A stretch of 64,000 nucleotides of DNA, from the NCBI RefSeq assembly GCF_000002075.1, contig NW_004797512.1, forward strand, positions 860,518 to 924,517. The letters run 5' to 3'. Below the pieces are notes generated by a model. The model was not told the DNA's origin and made no database searches. It saw only the letters and a list, made by a program, of their open reading frames with translations. Source of the DNA: Aplysia californica (taxonomy: Eukaryota > Mollusca > Gastropoda > Aplysiida > Aplysiidae). Every line of letters starts with the position of its first letter. Position 1 is the stretch's first letter. A program made the position numbers and the translations under genes. Shown here piece by piece: positions 50,701-54,849 of the stretch.

Positions 50701-52020
50701 AAAAAAGATAAAATTATTTCTGTAAAGCTGGAATACCTTTATTTCTAAATCCAAAATCCTCAACATTTGTGTTTTTGTCCAAATGTGTCATTTCCTTCAC
50801 TTTTACTAAAAGAAAGTGCTAAGTGATGCAAAGAAAATATTTCCTTCTTGTCAGTTTTTACTTGTCACTATATTATTATGACCAAAGCAGCTGTACCAAG
50901 TATTACGCAAAATGCTAAGTTCTTATAAAATAAATAAGAATAATATGATATCCAAACCAAACTACTATTGTTGGCTTTGGAAAGGAACAGCTATTTCTAA
51001 TGTAGTGACACAAATTGAAAGTCATAAATACAAACACATTTTTTAAAAAGTTAAAGCTATAATTTTCAGTAAGACTGCTCTTTTGCTTTCTCACAAATCA
51101 AATGCAACAGAACAAAGACAATCAATGAAACTCACAAGCAAATACTCAATGGTCAGTTGTGCTAACTTGAACAGCTTAACAAAATTTGGATCCACAGAGC
51201 GAATATCCTGCAAAAGAAAGGGAAGTAGTTAATTGTCTGTTATATAAAGAAATTCTAAAGAGAAGCTGTACAAATGGTTTTTTCAGGTTTGAAAAATAAT
51301 CAATTTCATATCTGTTACCAGGTACCTACTTTAGTAATGTCTCTGAATTGTTAAGTGTAACCTTATATGAATTGAGGAGAAGCAAAGAAACCATCATTAA
51401 CTTTTCGATGCATCAAGAAACCTGCAATAATTTGATGCGAATCGATCACAATCGAAGCTCTCTTTGGCAATAGCAAGGGCTAACATGTAACATGACATAA
51501 CAACTTTTGAATAAAGCTTGCTGCTTTTAAAGTAAACAAAAGTCAAGCACAGGCAATCATGTCAGGAATTCACAATTGTATTCGCACTGCAACAATTTAG
51601 ATAAACCGATTTAGTGAATAAGTAAATACAATGTTATATCGGTCAGGGAATGCTAAATTGTACCAGCTATCCATGATTTTGAGTTTTCCATCTTATGTGT
51701 TATCTGTGCACAACTGTATAGCTAAAGCTAAACAAATGAAAAAAAGGAAAAAGTACAAAGCTGATGAAATTTTAAAGTCCTACCAGTTCAGCCTCTAAGT
51801 TACAAAATGTTAAATTCATGATGTTTTCTTGAAGGGTTGTGAAGTCTAGCGTCCTTGAAATGTTATCCACATCAACAGAGGCAATCTTCCTCCAGTCCAC
51901 CCTCTCCACACGCTTGCGAAAAGAAAATCCACCATTTTTGCCACCAGGGTAGCCATTGTATCCATTGACAGGAGCCTGGGGCCCATAATAGGCTGAAGAA
52001 GGCATGAACTGTGTACCCAT
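10460..52020 (-). CDS. DZIP1: DZIP1 / iguana orthologue (whole coding span, about 22 exons)
   Basis: DZIP1 proteins sit at the basal body and ciliary transition zone, act in ciliogenesis and modulate Hedgehog signalling (known for vertebrate DZIP1/iguana, DZIP1L and fly Dzip1). Seen here: an N-terminal block with RVDWRKIASVD and TFCNLEAEL, the DZIP1 N-terminal domain; one C2H2 finger at residues 172-193; long charged coiled-coil stretches; and a Ser/Pro-rich, then acidic tail with EESDWDD. Twenty coding exons join in phase over about 2300 nt (766 codons plus two bases). With a terminal exon the protein is roughly 790-825 residues, similar to human DZIP1 (about 867) and DZIP1L (about 767). The finger position matches DZIP1L. 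It is divergent from DNAJC3. The last 50-60 residues and the 5' non-coding exon(s) are uncertain. Confidence 0.93.
10747..10823 (-). CDS. DZIP1: DZIP1 alternative terminal exon A (acidic C-terminus)
   Basis: The acceptor GTCTGCTTCAG is followed by two bases completing a codon, then LAFEDVDDEDDDVDIDEMLK and QQQA, and a stop at 10749-10747. The very acidic end fits the acidic tail begun in exon 20. It must be a last exon because it carries a stop. A second possible last exon lies 180 bases further on, so the two are probably alternative. No AATAAA was seen between them. Confidence 0.6.
11187..11697 (+). mobile_element. SINE type A (tRNA head plus common tail), full length
   Basis: tRNA-like head with TGGTCTAGAGGTTAAGG (box A, 11200) and GGTTTTGAATCC (box B, 11243-11254); a pyrimidine-rich body (CTCCTTTCACCTCC and onward); a TTGCACACGTTAAAGATG block; then the common tail CTCATATGACCGTATGCAG to CGCCGCAAAAC. 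It is a reference copy of the window's commonest SINE group. Confidence 0.8.
11735..12000 (+). mobile_element. LINE 3' fragment (C-terminal zinc-binding end), copy 1
   Basis: Reads DYPDPSCHACREEDKTMD then FKDPLASVEFLRAVGIADCL and stop. This is the C-terminus downstream of RNase H seen in several LINE clades (C-x2-C ... H/C). Frame-broken and shorter than copy 2. It is followed immediately by GA repeats and the 30-bp minisatellite. Confidence 0.65.
12025..12520. repeat. 30-bp minisatellite, about 16 copies
   Basis: Tandem unit of 30 bases around ACACATTCACTCTTTCAC with few variants (CTTTC/CTCTC, ACTACAC/ACGACAC). Because 30 is a multiple of three, one frame stays open for 232 codons as a 10-residue repeat; that ORF has no other sign of being a gene. 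Confidence 0.95.
13035..13335 (+). mobile_element. LINE 3' fragment, copy 2
   Basis: Reads RSYLHKIAPPENPDPSCRAC, KEEDETMDHVCLRCPAS (a C-x2-C-x7-H-x4-C zinc knuckle) and FKDPRASVEFLRAVEIADRL with a stop, then ATGAAGCCACAGCGCC and a GA tract. Better preserved than copy 1; 5'-truncated. Confidence 0.7.
14075..14142 (-). CDS. Possible DZIP1 exon between exon 20 and the terminal exons
   Basis: Exon 20 leaves in phase 2 but both terminal exons need phase 1, so a linking exon is expected unless exon 20's alternative donor is used. This 68-base stretch enters in phase 2 and leaves in phase 1: RRYDKAETEKVEVEKRDKNE then RM. The acceptor has a good T-rich tract (CGGAAAAG). The donor GTGTGC is weak. This is inference only. 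Confidence 0.3.
14494..14564 (-). CDS. DZIP1: DZIP1 coding exon 20 (acidic SDWDD motif)
   Basis: Residues 744-766 plus two bases: GNLDEESDWDDTTAPDEPVP then AGQ. The acidic 'ESDW' motif is typical of DZIP1 C-termini. The acceptor is GTGTGGTACAG and the donor AAAG|GTACGG (phase 2). A weaker donor at CAGCTG|GTCAAA would leave phase 1 and would join either terminal exon directly. A MITE begins 25 bases upstream of the exon, at 14590. Confidence 0.85.
14590..15024. mobile_element. TA-type MITE, copy 2 (best preserved)
   Basis: 35-base terminal inverted repeats starting TGTGAGGCAGCGTGGTGG and ending CCACCACGCTGCCTCACA, flanked by TA on both sides. 435 bp, non-coding. It sits just upstream of DZIP1 exon 20 on the transcript. 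TA target and size suggest a Tc1/mariner-type MITE. Confidence 0.85.
15318..15372 (-). mobile_element. SINE common-tail fragment
   Basis: TTTTACTGCACTCGCAACTG and ATAAGGTCATAATATGAGCG; no body. Confidence 0.55.
15684..16087 (-). mobile_element. Full-length tRNA-derived SINE, same family
   Basis: The tRNA-like head is at the right end (GGCATCGATAGCCTAGTG on the minus strand), followed by the GGAAAGGC block, a central block with ATAGCGCATATCCACGC, (TAA)n, and a final module shared with the 46.7 kb copy. The 8-base duplication CAATATAA lies at 15676-15683 and 16088-16095. The two ORFs on the plus strand across it are not genes. Confidence 0.85.
16232..16312 (-). CDS. DZIP1: DZIP1 coding exon 19
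   Basis: Residues 717-743, 27 codons, phase 0: SRSPGAKPFGGVDMARPGTQ then NKTANNV. The acceptor is CGTCTCCAG and the donor GTG|GTCAGT. Confidence 0.82.
16488..16670 (-). mobile_element. SINE type C copy
   Basis: Common tail (TTTTACGGTGCTCGCAACTG), GATTAGAGGTGTTACAAGAG, GGACGATAGATGTTTGATA, and the end CCGCCAACCACCCACT. Confidence 0.75.
16788..16863. repeat. A-rich low-complexity tract
   Basis: Runs of A broken by single C (AAAACAAAAAAACAACAAAA-like) directly following a C run; no element boundary visible. Confidence 0.8.
16978..17086 (-). CDS. DZIP1: DZIP1 coding exon 18
   Basis: Residues 680-716: EDRHGMPSPSSRLTSPKRSP, then GGGVSNLRDTIENKLG. It is Ser/Pro-rich with a short helical end. The acceptor is CTTCCACAG. 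The donor GGG|GTTTGT is non-optimal but gives phase 0, as the next exon requires. Confidence 0.82.
17885..18508. other. Assembly gap (624 N)
   Basis: Unbroken run of N in the intron between DZIP1 exons 17 and 18. The ORFs spanning it are artefacts. Exon phases on both sides match, so no exon needs to be missing. Confidence 0.99.
18594..18958 (-). mobile_element. SINE type B copy
   Basis: Tail GGTGCTCGCAACAGCATAAG, TGTCAACAGAGAAGTCCTT, CACCCCGGAAATAGTGGGTC and the end CAGTGGCACCGACCCGGGG, running into a long G tract. Begins just right of the assembly gap. Confidence 0.75.
19507..19681 (-). CDS. DZIP1: DZIP1 coding exon 17 (Ser/Thr/Pro-rich tail)
   Basis: Residues 622-679 plus two bases. The frame that fits phase is MSPHTPRQYPSSPGG, RATTPRNKSPTPQPRSARQG, then AKTPLST: low complexity, basic and SP/TP-rich. 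The acceptor chosen is CCCCGTTCCTCAG|AC (AG at 19683-19682), which alone restores frame from the previous exon. An AG at 19718 would put the exon in another frame. The donor is ACTGG|GTGAGT. A 54-base tandem duplication covers the upstream polypyrimidine stretch. Confidence 0.85.
19692..19797. repeat. 54-bp tandem duplication next to DZIP1 exon 17
   Basis: GGGAGAGGAGACCGACATAT through TTTAAACAGGT(A/T)GTAAT occurs twice at exactly 54-base spacing, almost identical. On the transcript it duplicates the pyrimidine-rich stretch and an extra AG upstream of the exon 17 acceptor. Confidence 0.95.
19875..20041 (-). mobile_element. SINE type C copy
   Basis: Variant tail TTTTACGGCACTTGCAACAC, GATTAGACGTGTTGCAAAAG, ATAGACGTTTGATAGGAAAG, and the end CAAATCACCCACT. 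Confidence 0.7.
21697..22065. repeat. 12/36-bp minisatellite
   Basis: Units of 12 bases (AACATCCACAAA or AACATTCAAAAA) ordered into a 36-base higher-order pattern of two or three 'TCCAC' units and one 'TTCAA' unit. Open on both strands for more than 120 codons only because the period is a multiple of three. Confidence 0.95.
22788..22963 (-). mobile_element. SINE type C copy
   Basis: Well-preserved tail (TTTTACGGCGCTCGCAACTG), body with GGAGATAAGGACGATAGATG and the end GCCAACCACCCAC. Confidence 0.75.
26042..26156 (-). CDS. DZIP1: DZIP1 coding exon 16
   Basis: Residues 584-621 plus one base: KYLNFHALRDHFNKVATEKA, KKQLRQM, then the first Ser/Pro-rich residues (TSSPRGPPPSA). The acceptor is TATGCTTAG and the donor GCTG|GTAAGT. 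It is GC-rich next to its introns. Confidence 0.9.
26338..26508 (-). mobile_element. SINE type C copy
   Basis: Tail TTGACGGCACTTGCAACAC, CGAAGATTAGAAGTGTTACA, and the end CCACCAACCGTCCACT. About 180 bases upstream of DZIP1 exon 16. Confidence 0.7.
26765..26942 (-). mobile_element. SINE type C copy, diverged
   Basis: Diverged tail (AGTTTTAAAGTGCTTGCAAC), ATAGATGTTTGATAGGAAAG, and the end TCCTCCAACCACCCACT. Confidence 0.65.
27699..28076 (+). mobile_element. SINE type B copy, good reference
   Basis: Starts CCCCCCGGGGCAGTGCCACT, then GCTGATTCATGTCACGCTCA, CTGATCTACAACAGGGAAC, GTTGACATCCACCCCTTGG, and ends with the common tail CCTTATGCAGTTGCGAGC plus GCCGTAAAACCCTCTACTA. No tRNA-like promoter is visible at its start. 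Confidence 0.8.
28424..28565. repeat. Long pyrimidine tract
   Basis: Nearly pure C/T with a run of about 13 C; purine-rich in the DZIP1 transcript just downstream of exon 15. Confidence 0.9.
28574..28651 (-). CDS. DZIP1: DZIP1 coding exon 15
   Basis: Residues 558-583, 26 codons, phase 0: NQTGISDQVLKNKLSMLDTQ then RQGHVQ. The acceptor is GTGTGCAG and the donor CAG|GTGAGG. A pure purine tract (about 28424-28565 as pyrimidines on +) begins right after the donor. Confidence 0.9.
30160..30292 (-). CDS. DZIP1: DZIP1 coding exon 14 (conserved helical block)
   Basis: Residues 513-557. Contains SLHASQFLEELRKNPTLAVM, then RTELAALLQEHVEKKGIPP. The pattern 'N-P-T-L ... R-x-E-L-x-x-L-L-x-E ... K-G-I' is the conserved C-terminal DZIP1/DZIP1L helix region. 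The acceptor is TTTCGTCACAG and the donor CCG|GTCAGT. Confidence 0.92.
30373..30465. repeat. Possible LINE 3'-tail-like repeat
   Basis: AAGATAAGATAATACTTTAT then CCCATACAGAAATTTTCC: the look of an invertebrate LINE 3' end. A similar but diverged stretch occurs at 44025-44075 (CTTTATTCATCTCACAGG, GAAATTTGTCTTTGTC). Confidence 0.35.
30980..31418. mobile_element. TA-type MITE, copy 3
   Basis: Ends TGTGAAGCAGCCTGGTG and CCACCACGCCATGACACA; core CGACCATTTTCTCGTTAATT and CACCTTCTTCAATCTCAAAT. Confidence 0.75.
31641..31707 (-). CDS. DZIP1: DZIP1 coding exon 13
   Basis: Residues 491-512 plus two bases: FGTGTSSLRTLDRNTGHAST and L. It enters in phase 1 and leaves in phase 2, exactly as its neighbours need. 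The acceptor is TATCCTTCAG and the donor TTGG|GTAAGT. Confidence 0.86.
32013..32514 (-). mobile_element. SINE type A, reverse copy
   Basis: Same layout as 11187-11697 on the other strand: common tail at the left end (TTTTATGGCCTTTGCAACAG), body, and tRNA head at the right with box B GGTTCGAATCC (32450-32460) and box A TGGCCTAGAGGTCAAGG. About 500 bp. Confidence 0.8.
32711..32790. repeat. (CT)n microsatellite and pyrimidine tract
   Basis: About 17 CT units, then a CCCTC-rich tract. On the DZIP1 transcript it is a GA-rich tract directly after the donor of exon 12. Confidence 0.95.
32804..32957 (-). CDS. DZIP1: DZIP1 coding exon 12 (short tandem protein repeat)
   Basis: Residues 440-490 plus one base. 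After SEVKSLKSPGRR comes a five-residue unit (GHTPR three times, then GTTPR), then a Ser/acidic end (SDEEDEESA). The repeat is mirrored in the DNA as a 15-base tandem. Thr-Pro sites could be proline-directed kinase targets (inference). The acceptor is TTTAATTCAG and the donor GCAG|GTATCT. Confidence 0.9.
33137..33672 (+). mobile_element. SINE type B copy with five tandem 38-bp start units
   Basis: The first 38 bases of type B (CAGTGCCACTGACTGAAGTG and CTTTAGAC with the C/G run) occur five times in a row (starts of CAGTG at 33146, 33184, 33222, 33260, 33298), nearly identical, followed by one normal body and common tail ending near 33672. Confidence 0.85.
34085..34229. mobile_element. 145-bp hairpin (foldback) MITE
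   Basis: Almost the whole length is one inverted repeat: left arm GTGCCCACTATGGCTGG to GCCCGACTCGATCGCC, right arm the complement, centre AAACAAACATGTTTGTTT. The arms differ by a few bases and an asymmetry of about 10 nt. Flanks ATACG / CGTAT may be part of the repeat. GC-rich against an AT-rich intron. Confidence 0.75.
34952..35398. mobile_element. TA-type MITE, copy 4
   Basis: Ends TGTGTCACGAAGCGATGG and CACCATGGGGCCTCACA with TA flanks; core GAGAAAATGGACGCCAAAAT (reverse orientation to copies 1, 3 and 5). Confidence 0.75.
36274..36342 (-). CDS. DZIP1: DZIP1 coding exon 11
   Basis: Residues 417-439, 23 codons, phase 0: QSREQEKVLEAQEQLIEQEI then SRV, coiled coil. The acceptor is TTGCCATAG and the donor GTG|GTAGGC. 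Confidence 0.88.
36893..37065 (+). mobile_element. SINE type C copy
   Basis: GTGGGTGGTTGGCGGGAGCT at the start, TATCAAACATTTATCGTCCT, TGTAACATCTCTAACCTTCG, and the tail GTTGCAAGTGCTGTAAAACA. Confidence 0.75.
39196..39291 (-). CDS. DZIP1: DZIP1 coding exon 10
   Basis: Residues 385-416, 32 codons, phase 0: LNNVLESTSRSLDGSVSPHH, then a Gln run (QRQQQQVEEVLR). The acceptor is TTCTTCTCAG and the donor AGG|GTAAGC. A SINE tail copy starts about 30 bases upstream in the preceding intron. Confidence 0.9.
39318..39550 (-). mobile_element. SINE type B copy, truncated
   Basis: Tail GGTGCTTGCAACAGCATAAG, GAGCGCCAAGGGGTGGAGGT, GCACCCCGGAAATAGCAG, then lost after the GTAAGGATGAGGAAAG block. Adjacent to DZIP1 exon 10 (27 bases). 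Confidence 0.7.
40158..40470 (-). mobile_element. SINE copy of the same family, lacking the final module
   Basis: Shares CCCCAGCAGACC, GAACACTCAGAAACATTCTC, CATACAGTGCAAGC and TGCCTTTCCCAAGGACAC with the 15.7 kb copy, and ends with the tRNA-like AGCCTAACCACTAGGCC. Diverged. Confidence 0.75.
40609..40716 (-). CDS. DZIP1: DZIP1 coding exon 9 (basic coiled coil)
   Basis: Residues 349-384, 36 codons, phase 0: LNQMSEHMQHKLTRQDKKWQ, then KKVYQMTQQHASEIKK. It is a basic helical stretch continuing the coiled coil. The acceptor is TATCCTCAG and the donor AAG|GTAATT. Confidence 0.92.
41358..41467 (-). CDS. DZIP1: DZIP1 coding exon 8 (coiled coil)
   Basis: Residues 312-348; the first codon is completed across the junction (GGC, Gly). 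The peptide KRSYLGDLEDDVENDKDLL and onward to LKEQLQEQ is acidic coiled coil. The acceptor is TTGTGGCAG and the donor CAG|GTGTGG. The exon leaves in phase 0. Confidence 0.9.
41940..42015. repeat. Possible SINE/LINE 3'-end fragment
   Basis: GTAAAGCGCACTGAGCA followed by ATAAATGCTATTTATTATTATGC-like sequence has the look of the shared 3' ends of invertebrate SINEs and LINEs ('GCGCTATATAAATGC...(ATT)n'). No full element seen. Confidence 0.35.
42414..42528 (-). CDS. DZIP1: DZIP1 coding exon 7 (coiled coil)
   Basis: Residues 274-311 plus one base (phase 1 out). A Gly-rich start (NGEGGGGMSS) leads into coiled coil (KEMKELNAKYQASQRALTEL). The acceptor is ACCCCTAG and the donor GGAG|GTAAGA. Confidence 0.88.
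42726..43144. mobile_element. TA-type MITE, copy 5
   Basis: Well-preserved ends TGTGAGGCAGTGTGGTGG and CCACCACGCTGCCTCACA; AA rather than TA flanks. Core CTTTGGCGGCCATTTTC. Confidence 0.8.
43249..43531 (-). mobile_element. Chimeric SINE remnant (type A body joined to type C body)
   Basis: 43249-43410 matches the type A body (GCAGAAAGAGTCAGGAGCCC, GGAGAACATTTTAAAGA). 43420-43531 matches type C (GATTAGAGGTGTTACATGAG and AGAGCACCCAC). Neither the tRNA head nor the common tail is present. Confidence 0.6.
43812..43871 (-). CDS. DZIP1: DZIP1 coding exon 6 (small, symmetric)
   Basis: Residues 254-273, 20 codons: DPRFIKSQSSENLAAPDGNE. The acceptor is TGTATCTAG and the donor GAA|GTTAGT, a weaker site. 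It is phase 0 on both sides, so it can be skipped without a frame change and may be alternative. Recognition rests on splice sites and phase rather than on conserved residues. Confidence 0.75.
44165..44210. repeat. (CT)n microsatellite
   Basis: Interrupted CT repeats (broken by A and TTCACG). Confidence 0.9.
44902..45000. repeat. 50-bp tandem duplication
   Basis: TTTTGATATCATGAATTGCT and CTGACACAGTTAAACAAGCA occur twice, 50 bases apart, with only end differences; recent. Confidence 0.95.
45478..45652 (+). mobile_element. SINE type C copy
   Basis: CAGTGGGTGGTTGGCAAGAG, CTTCTTTCCTATCAAATAT, GTAACACCTCTAATCTTCGG and a diverged tail (GTCGAAAGTGCTATATAAC). Confidence 0.7.
45997..46242 (-). CDS. 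DZIP1: DZIP1 coding exon 5 (C2H2 zinc finger)
   Basis: Residues 172-253, 82 codons, phase 0. It opens with the single C2H2 finger: Cys172, Cys175, His188 and His193 (C-x2-C-x12-H-x4-H), with SYLQSHITRRH. A Ser/Asp/Asn-rich linker follows, then a coiled coil (ERLLKQEAELQEERRALL). The acceptor is CTTCCCACAG and the donor AAA|GTAAGT. The finger placed just inside the exon after a Lys-ending exon fits the family. Confidence 0.94.
46513..48844 (-). mobile_element. 5'-truncated LINE with reverse transcriptase end and RNase H (I/Jockey-like)
   Basis: Minus-strand reading gives reverse-transcriptase pieces (FVDLQQVYD, EEGLPQGS, then QQTYLGVQLDQSLTMKSQVE), an RNase H domain with HSYTDGSAFKGTTKAGYGIL, an AEMIAIETTLYHFL helix, IVIFTDSLSVSQV and a PGNDRANTLAKR end, then a C-terminal tail. 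The frame is broken in several places, so it is inactive. It ends in an (AAC)n tail (plus-strand GTT at about 46517-46537). A perfect 14-base target duplication, TCTTATCATCCTAT, lies at 46499-46512 and 48845-48858. It is interrupted by a SINE at 46688-46920. Confidence 0.88.
46688..46920 (-). mobile_element. tRNA-derived SINE inserted in the LINE
   Basis: Minus-strand tRNA-like head with box A-like TAGCCTAGTTGTTAGG and box B-like GTTCGGGGGTTGGAGCC, then the conserved CCTTGGGAAAGGCACTTTAC block. The 10-base duplication CATTTAGGGC flanks it (46678-46687, 46921-46930). Compared with the copy at 15684-16087 it lacks a central block of about 170 bases. Confidence 0.85.
48913..49050 (-). CDS. DZIP1: DZIP1 coding exon 4 (coiled coil before the zinc finger)
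   Basis: Residues 126-171, 46 codons, phase 0. It is rich in Glu and Lys with heptad-like spacing (VEKVKQELEEARKELTEV) and ends ESYNK just before the finger. The acceptor is CTCCTTCCAG and the donor AAG|GTAAGA. A truncated LINE begins only 54 bases beyond the exon edge, in the following intron. Confidence 0.93.
49278..49322 (-). mobile_element. SINE common-tail fragment
   Basis: TTTAGTAAGAGTTTTACGGC and ATAAGGTTATATGAGGGCG, with the Cys-like central bases deleted. Confidence 0.45.
49655..49895 (+). mobile_element. SINE type A-like 3' part
   Basis: Ends TGTTTGATGTGTCCTGTGCG, CTCATATGACCTTGTGCAG and ACGCTGTATAACACTTAC, like the end of the 11.2 kb type A copy; the body further left is too diverged to align by eye. 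Confidence 0.5.
50043..50125 (+). pseudogene. Fragment of DNAJC3 exon 2 inside a DZIP1 intron
   Basis: Bases 50073-50095 are identical over 23 bases to 62374-62396 in DNAJC3 exon 2, and similarity extends leftward (GTGTCAA against GTGTTAA), rightward (TGGGCTAAAA against TGGGCAAAA, then CTCGCA), and into the acceptor's TTCTTCC tract. Since intron-border sequence is included, it looks like a DNA-level copy rather than a retrocopy. An in-frame TAA follows the match, so it is not functional coding. It lies antisense to DZIP1, in the intron between exons 3 and 4. Confidence 0.75.
50259..50324 (-). CDS. DZIP1: DZIP1 coding exon 3
   Basis: Residues 104-125, 22 codons, phase 0 on both sides: HSQEYLAGLCASLEEK and onward. 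It continues the family block begun in the previous exon (EYLLHSQ is split by the intron). The acceptor is TTCTCACAG and the donor CAG|GTAAAG. Confidence 0.92.
51136..51207 (-). CDS. DZIP1: DZIP1 coding exon 2
   Basis: Residues 80-103, 24 codons, phase 0 on both sides. The peptide contains DPNFVKLFKLAQLTIEYLL, a strongly conserved DZIP1-family stretch. The acceptor is TTTTGCAG and the donor CTT|GTGAG. Confidence 0.93.
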
Positions 52021-52038
52021 CTTGTCTGGTCTGTAAAA
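51784..52038 (-). CDS. DZIP1: DZIP1 coding exon 1 (start codon, N-terminal domain)
   Basis: The coding part is 51784-52020, residues 1-79. It starts MGTQFMPSSAYYGPQ and runs through FRKRVERVDWRKIASVDVD to TFCNLEAEL, the conserved N-terminal DZIP1 domain. The ATG at 52020-52018 is the first in the exon. Upstream, an acceptor follows a pyrimidine-rich stretch with AG at 52040-52039; a second AG lies at 52032-52031, so the exon edge is 52038 or 52030 and the gene must have a non-coding exon further right. The donor is CTG|GTAGG, phase 0. Confidence 0.93.
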
Positions 52039-52189
52039 CTGTTCAGGGATAAACAAACACACATAATTGTGAAACAAACAGAAAATATAGGCATCCAAAT
52101 TTCAGAAAAGGCCACCTCTATTCTCACCCGGAGTGAGACTAGTGCAGGCGAGTCTTGTGGCAGGCGAGTCTTCTGCAGGCGAGTCTTGT

Positions 52190-52616
52190 GGCTATTCTCA
52201 CCCGGTGCGCGTTCACCCTAAACCACAGAATTCTACACTGTGATAACAGAAAAATTGTAGAATTCTGTGCCGTGAACAAATGTTCCATTACAACTGTAGC
52301 CTACTAAAAGCGTACAATTTTGTCTGTGGGCAGTGGAGAGAGAGAGAGAGAAAGAGAGAGAGGAGTAGCGCGAGAATTTCCGAGCAAAACAAAATGGCGA
52401 CCCGTGTAGTTCGGCTCGATTCGAAAAGTTAAATAGCCGTAGCATCTTTGTAGACAACCAAATTAATTTACTTTTGTGTTTTAACATCATTTTTTAACTT
52501 TGTTTTGGTCAATTTGATCGTCCACACCGATAGACAGTATTCAGAAAGAGACAGAGAGAGAGAGAAGAGGGGAGGAGTTGATCTTGCGAGAACTTCCGGG
52601 CGGGTGAGAATAGCCA
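52190..52616. mobile_element. Possible TIR element in the DZIP1 upstream region
   Basis: GGCTATTCTCACCCGG at the left and CGGGTGAGAATAGCC at the right form inverted ends about 425 bp apart. An additional direct copy of CTATTCTCACCCGG lies at 52118-52131, and GCAGGCGAGTCTTGTG is tandem three times (52144, 52160, 52175). Inside are two GA-rich tracts each followed by GCGAGAA(T/C)TTCCG. Family unknown. Confidence 0.45.
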
Positions 52617-53559
52617 TTTTCTTCAGAAAAATATAAGATACCATATATATATGTGTATATTGATGACATGATGCATAGTGGCTACACGCTGTTGCTACAA
52701 CCAAGAGGTTGGCTGTTTGTCCTCTGATCCATCTTTTATAAAATACTGGCTGCATCTCATTCACACTTGCACATGAATGTGTGCTACAATTGGTAATGTG
52801 TTAACCCGCAAACTTAACTTTACGCTCTGGATGTGCACTTAAGTATTCAAAATTGAACCATGTTCTTTAGAACATTGAACTGTTTTCCATAAAAACATTG
52901 TTTTCAATTGGTAATGCAATTCGGCAATCACAGTAAAAGCAAAAAGACAGTTTATGAGTTTTATTGATATATCGTGATTTACGATCCCTAATCATCAATA
53001 AATTATTTTCCCCGACAAGTGTATTTTGGCACCTCGCCTTCCGTCCGGTCCCGCATCTGTGTTTGTGCGTCACTCAACTTGAGTTTGTGTGCGTTTGAGG
53101 CCTACTTCTAGAACCGTTTGCATTAGTTCGAAACCGAGGTGTACATCTCATTCGAATCACACGAAGTTGGTAGCTCTAGATGTTCGTCCAATGAAATTTG
53201 AACAAATTGACCCACTTAGACATGAGGAGCTCAAAAGGATAACCAGGAAACAAGACTTCCATTTTTCTATACAAAATCCTTTAAATGAGCTTGATTTTAC
53301 ATAAAATGATAGATTACCTTATAAAAATAAGTATTGACAGTTTTGAAAACCATTGAGCAGGCAAAAAGAAATTTTTTTTAGAACAAAACAATTGGAAAGT
53401 CATTACAAGTAGTTACTCTCATACGAATAACCTTTTTTGATGCTCTTGTTGATAGGAATGGTCTGGGATACAAAGGGAAATAATATAGAGATCAATTTCC
53501 AATTGTTTTGTTCTAAATTTTTTAACTATAATATGAGGCAAAAGCACAAAATCAATGGA

Positions 53560-54080
53560 GCTGACTTGTACATAACAGTGATGACAAACATGATTTGTAC
53601 ATAACAATGATGACACAATGTACAGGAAAAGACAAAAGTCTTGCCTCCAGAGATAAAAGCGCACTTTAAGAATTAAAAAACAACCCAGGAGAGGTTTCTT
53701 TTGCTTTGAAACAGATACCAAGTCATATCAAAGATAGTGGACGATCACAATTATGTGGCTAATTATGACAAACAGTACTCGTACATAACAGTGATGACAA
53801 AACATACTGGGAAAAGGTAAAATCATGCCTACAAAGAACAAATTTGCACTAAGAGATACACAGATCAATAAAGGCTAATAAAGGCTAATAAAGGCGTATT
53901 TTGCTTCTAAATTAATCTTGCATGTATGAAATATATGTTGAAAACTTATTGATATTAGCAATTATGAAAAATATTACTTGTACATAACAATGATGACACA
54001 ATAACACAATGTATTGGAAAAAGGTATATCATACCAACAAAGAACAAATGTGTATTTTTGAGATAGACAGATAAACAAGG
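53560..54080. repeat. Diverged tandem repeat, about 200-bp unit, three copies
   Basis: CATAACAGTGATGACA-type sequence recurs at 53571, 53784 and 53983, each followed by GGAAAAG(G/A)... and CAAAGAACAAAT-type blocks. Old and degenerate. Confidence 0.7.
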
Positions 54081-54175
54081 ACATGTTTGTTTATTTGTTT
54101 GAGTATAGAGAGCACACATTACTTAAAAAATGTTTGCTCTTAGGACAATGTAATTTCTTGTACGTTAGTCAGTCT

Positions 54176-54849
54176 CAGGGTTGGTGATTTTTTTGATAAA
54201 AATAAAAAAAATCGATTTTTTTATTTAAATCAGATTTTTTAAATTTAAATCGGATTTTTTTTTTTTTTTTTTTTTTTTTAAATGTCGACACAGTTTGGGA
54301 TTTTTGGTGGCTAAAAGTATGTTCTTTTAGTGCAAAATGCATTGTCTTTATTTTAACTAATGATCAATTTAAACAACTGCAATTTTAGAAAACCTTAATC
54401 TGCTATCAGTGAATTATGGCTACAGACAAAAAATGAAGAAAATGTCAGTCTAAAAGGAAGGGGGGGGGGGGGGGGGGGGTAATTATGCATAGATAAACTT
54501 GCATTTTATTTTTAATACAGTGTGTGTGTAATACGCGCTTGTGTTTGTCTAAAAAGAAAAAGAAAAATGCTAATTTCAATTATGAAAAAAAAGGGAATTG
54601 ATACTGTATTATTTTACTACTTACATTGACAGGGGGGGGAAGCAGACTTTTAAGCAATTTTAGTCTACTAAACCTTATATCTGTTTTATAAAACCCAGGA
54701 AAGGAATTCTGAATGTTTAAAGATGTAAAAACAGAAAACATTTTTTAAAAGTGATTTAAATCACTGATTTTTATTTTAAAAATCAAGTTGATTTAAATCA
54801 AAAAAATCAACTGATTTAAATCAACCTGATTTAAATCAACCCAACCCTG
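54176..54849. mobile_element. hAT-type MITE with 8-bp target duplication
   Basis: Begins CAGGGTTGGTGATTT and ends AAATCAACCCAACCCTG, flanked by the perfect 8-base duplication GTCAGTCT (54168-54175, 54850-54857). CAGGG-type ends and an 8-base duplication are hallmarks of hAT elements. Subterminal GATTTAAATC-type motifs are repeated near both ends. The interior has T and G runs and no ORF. Confidence 0.85.
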
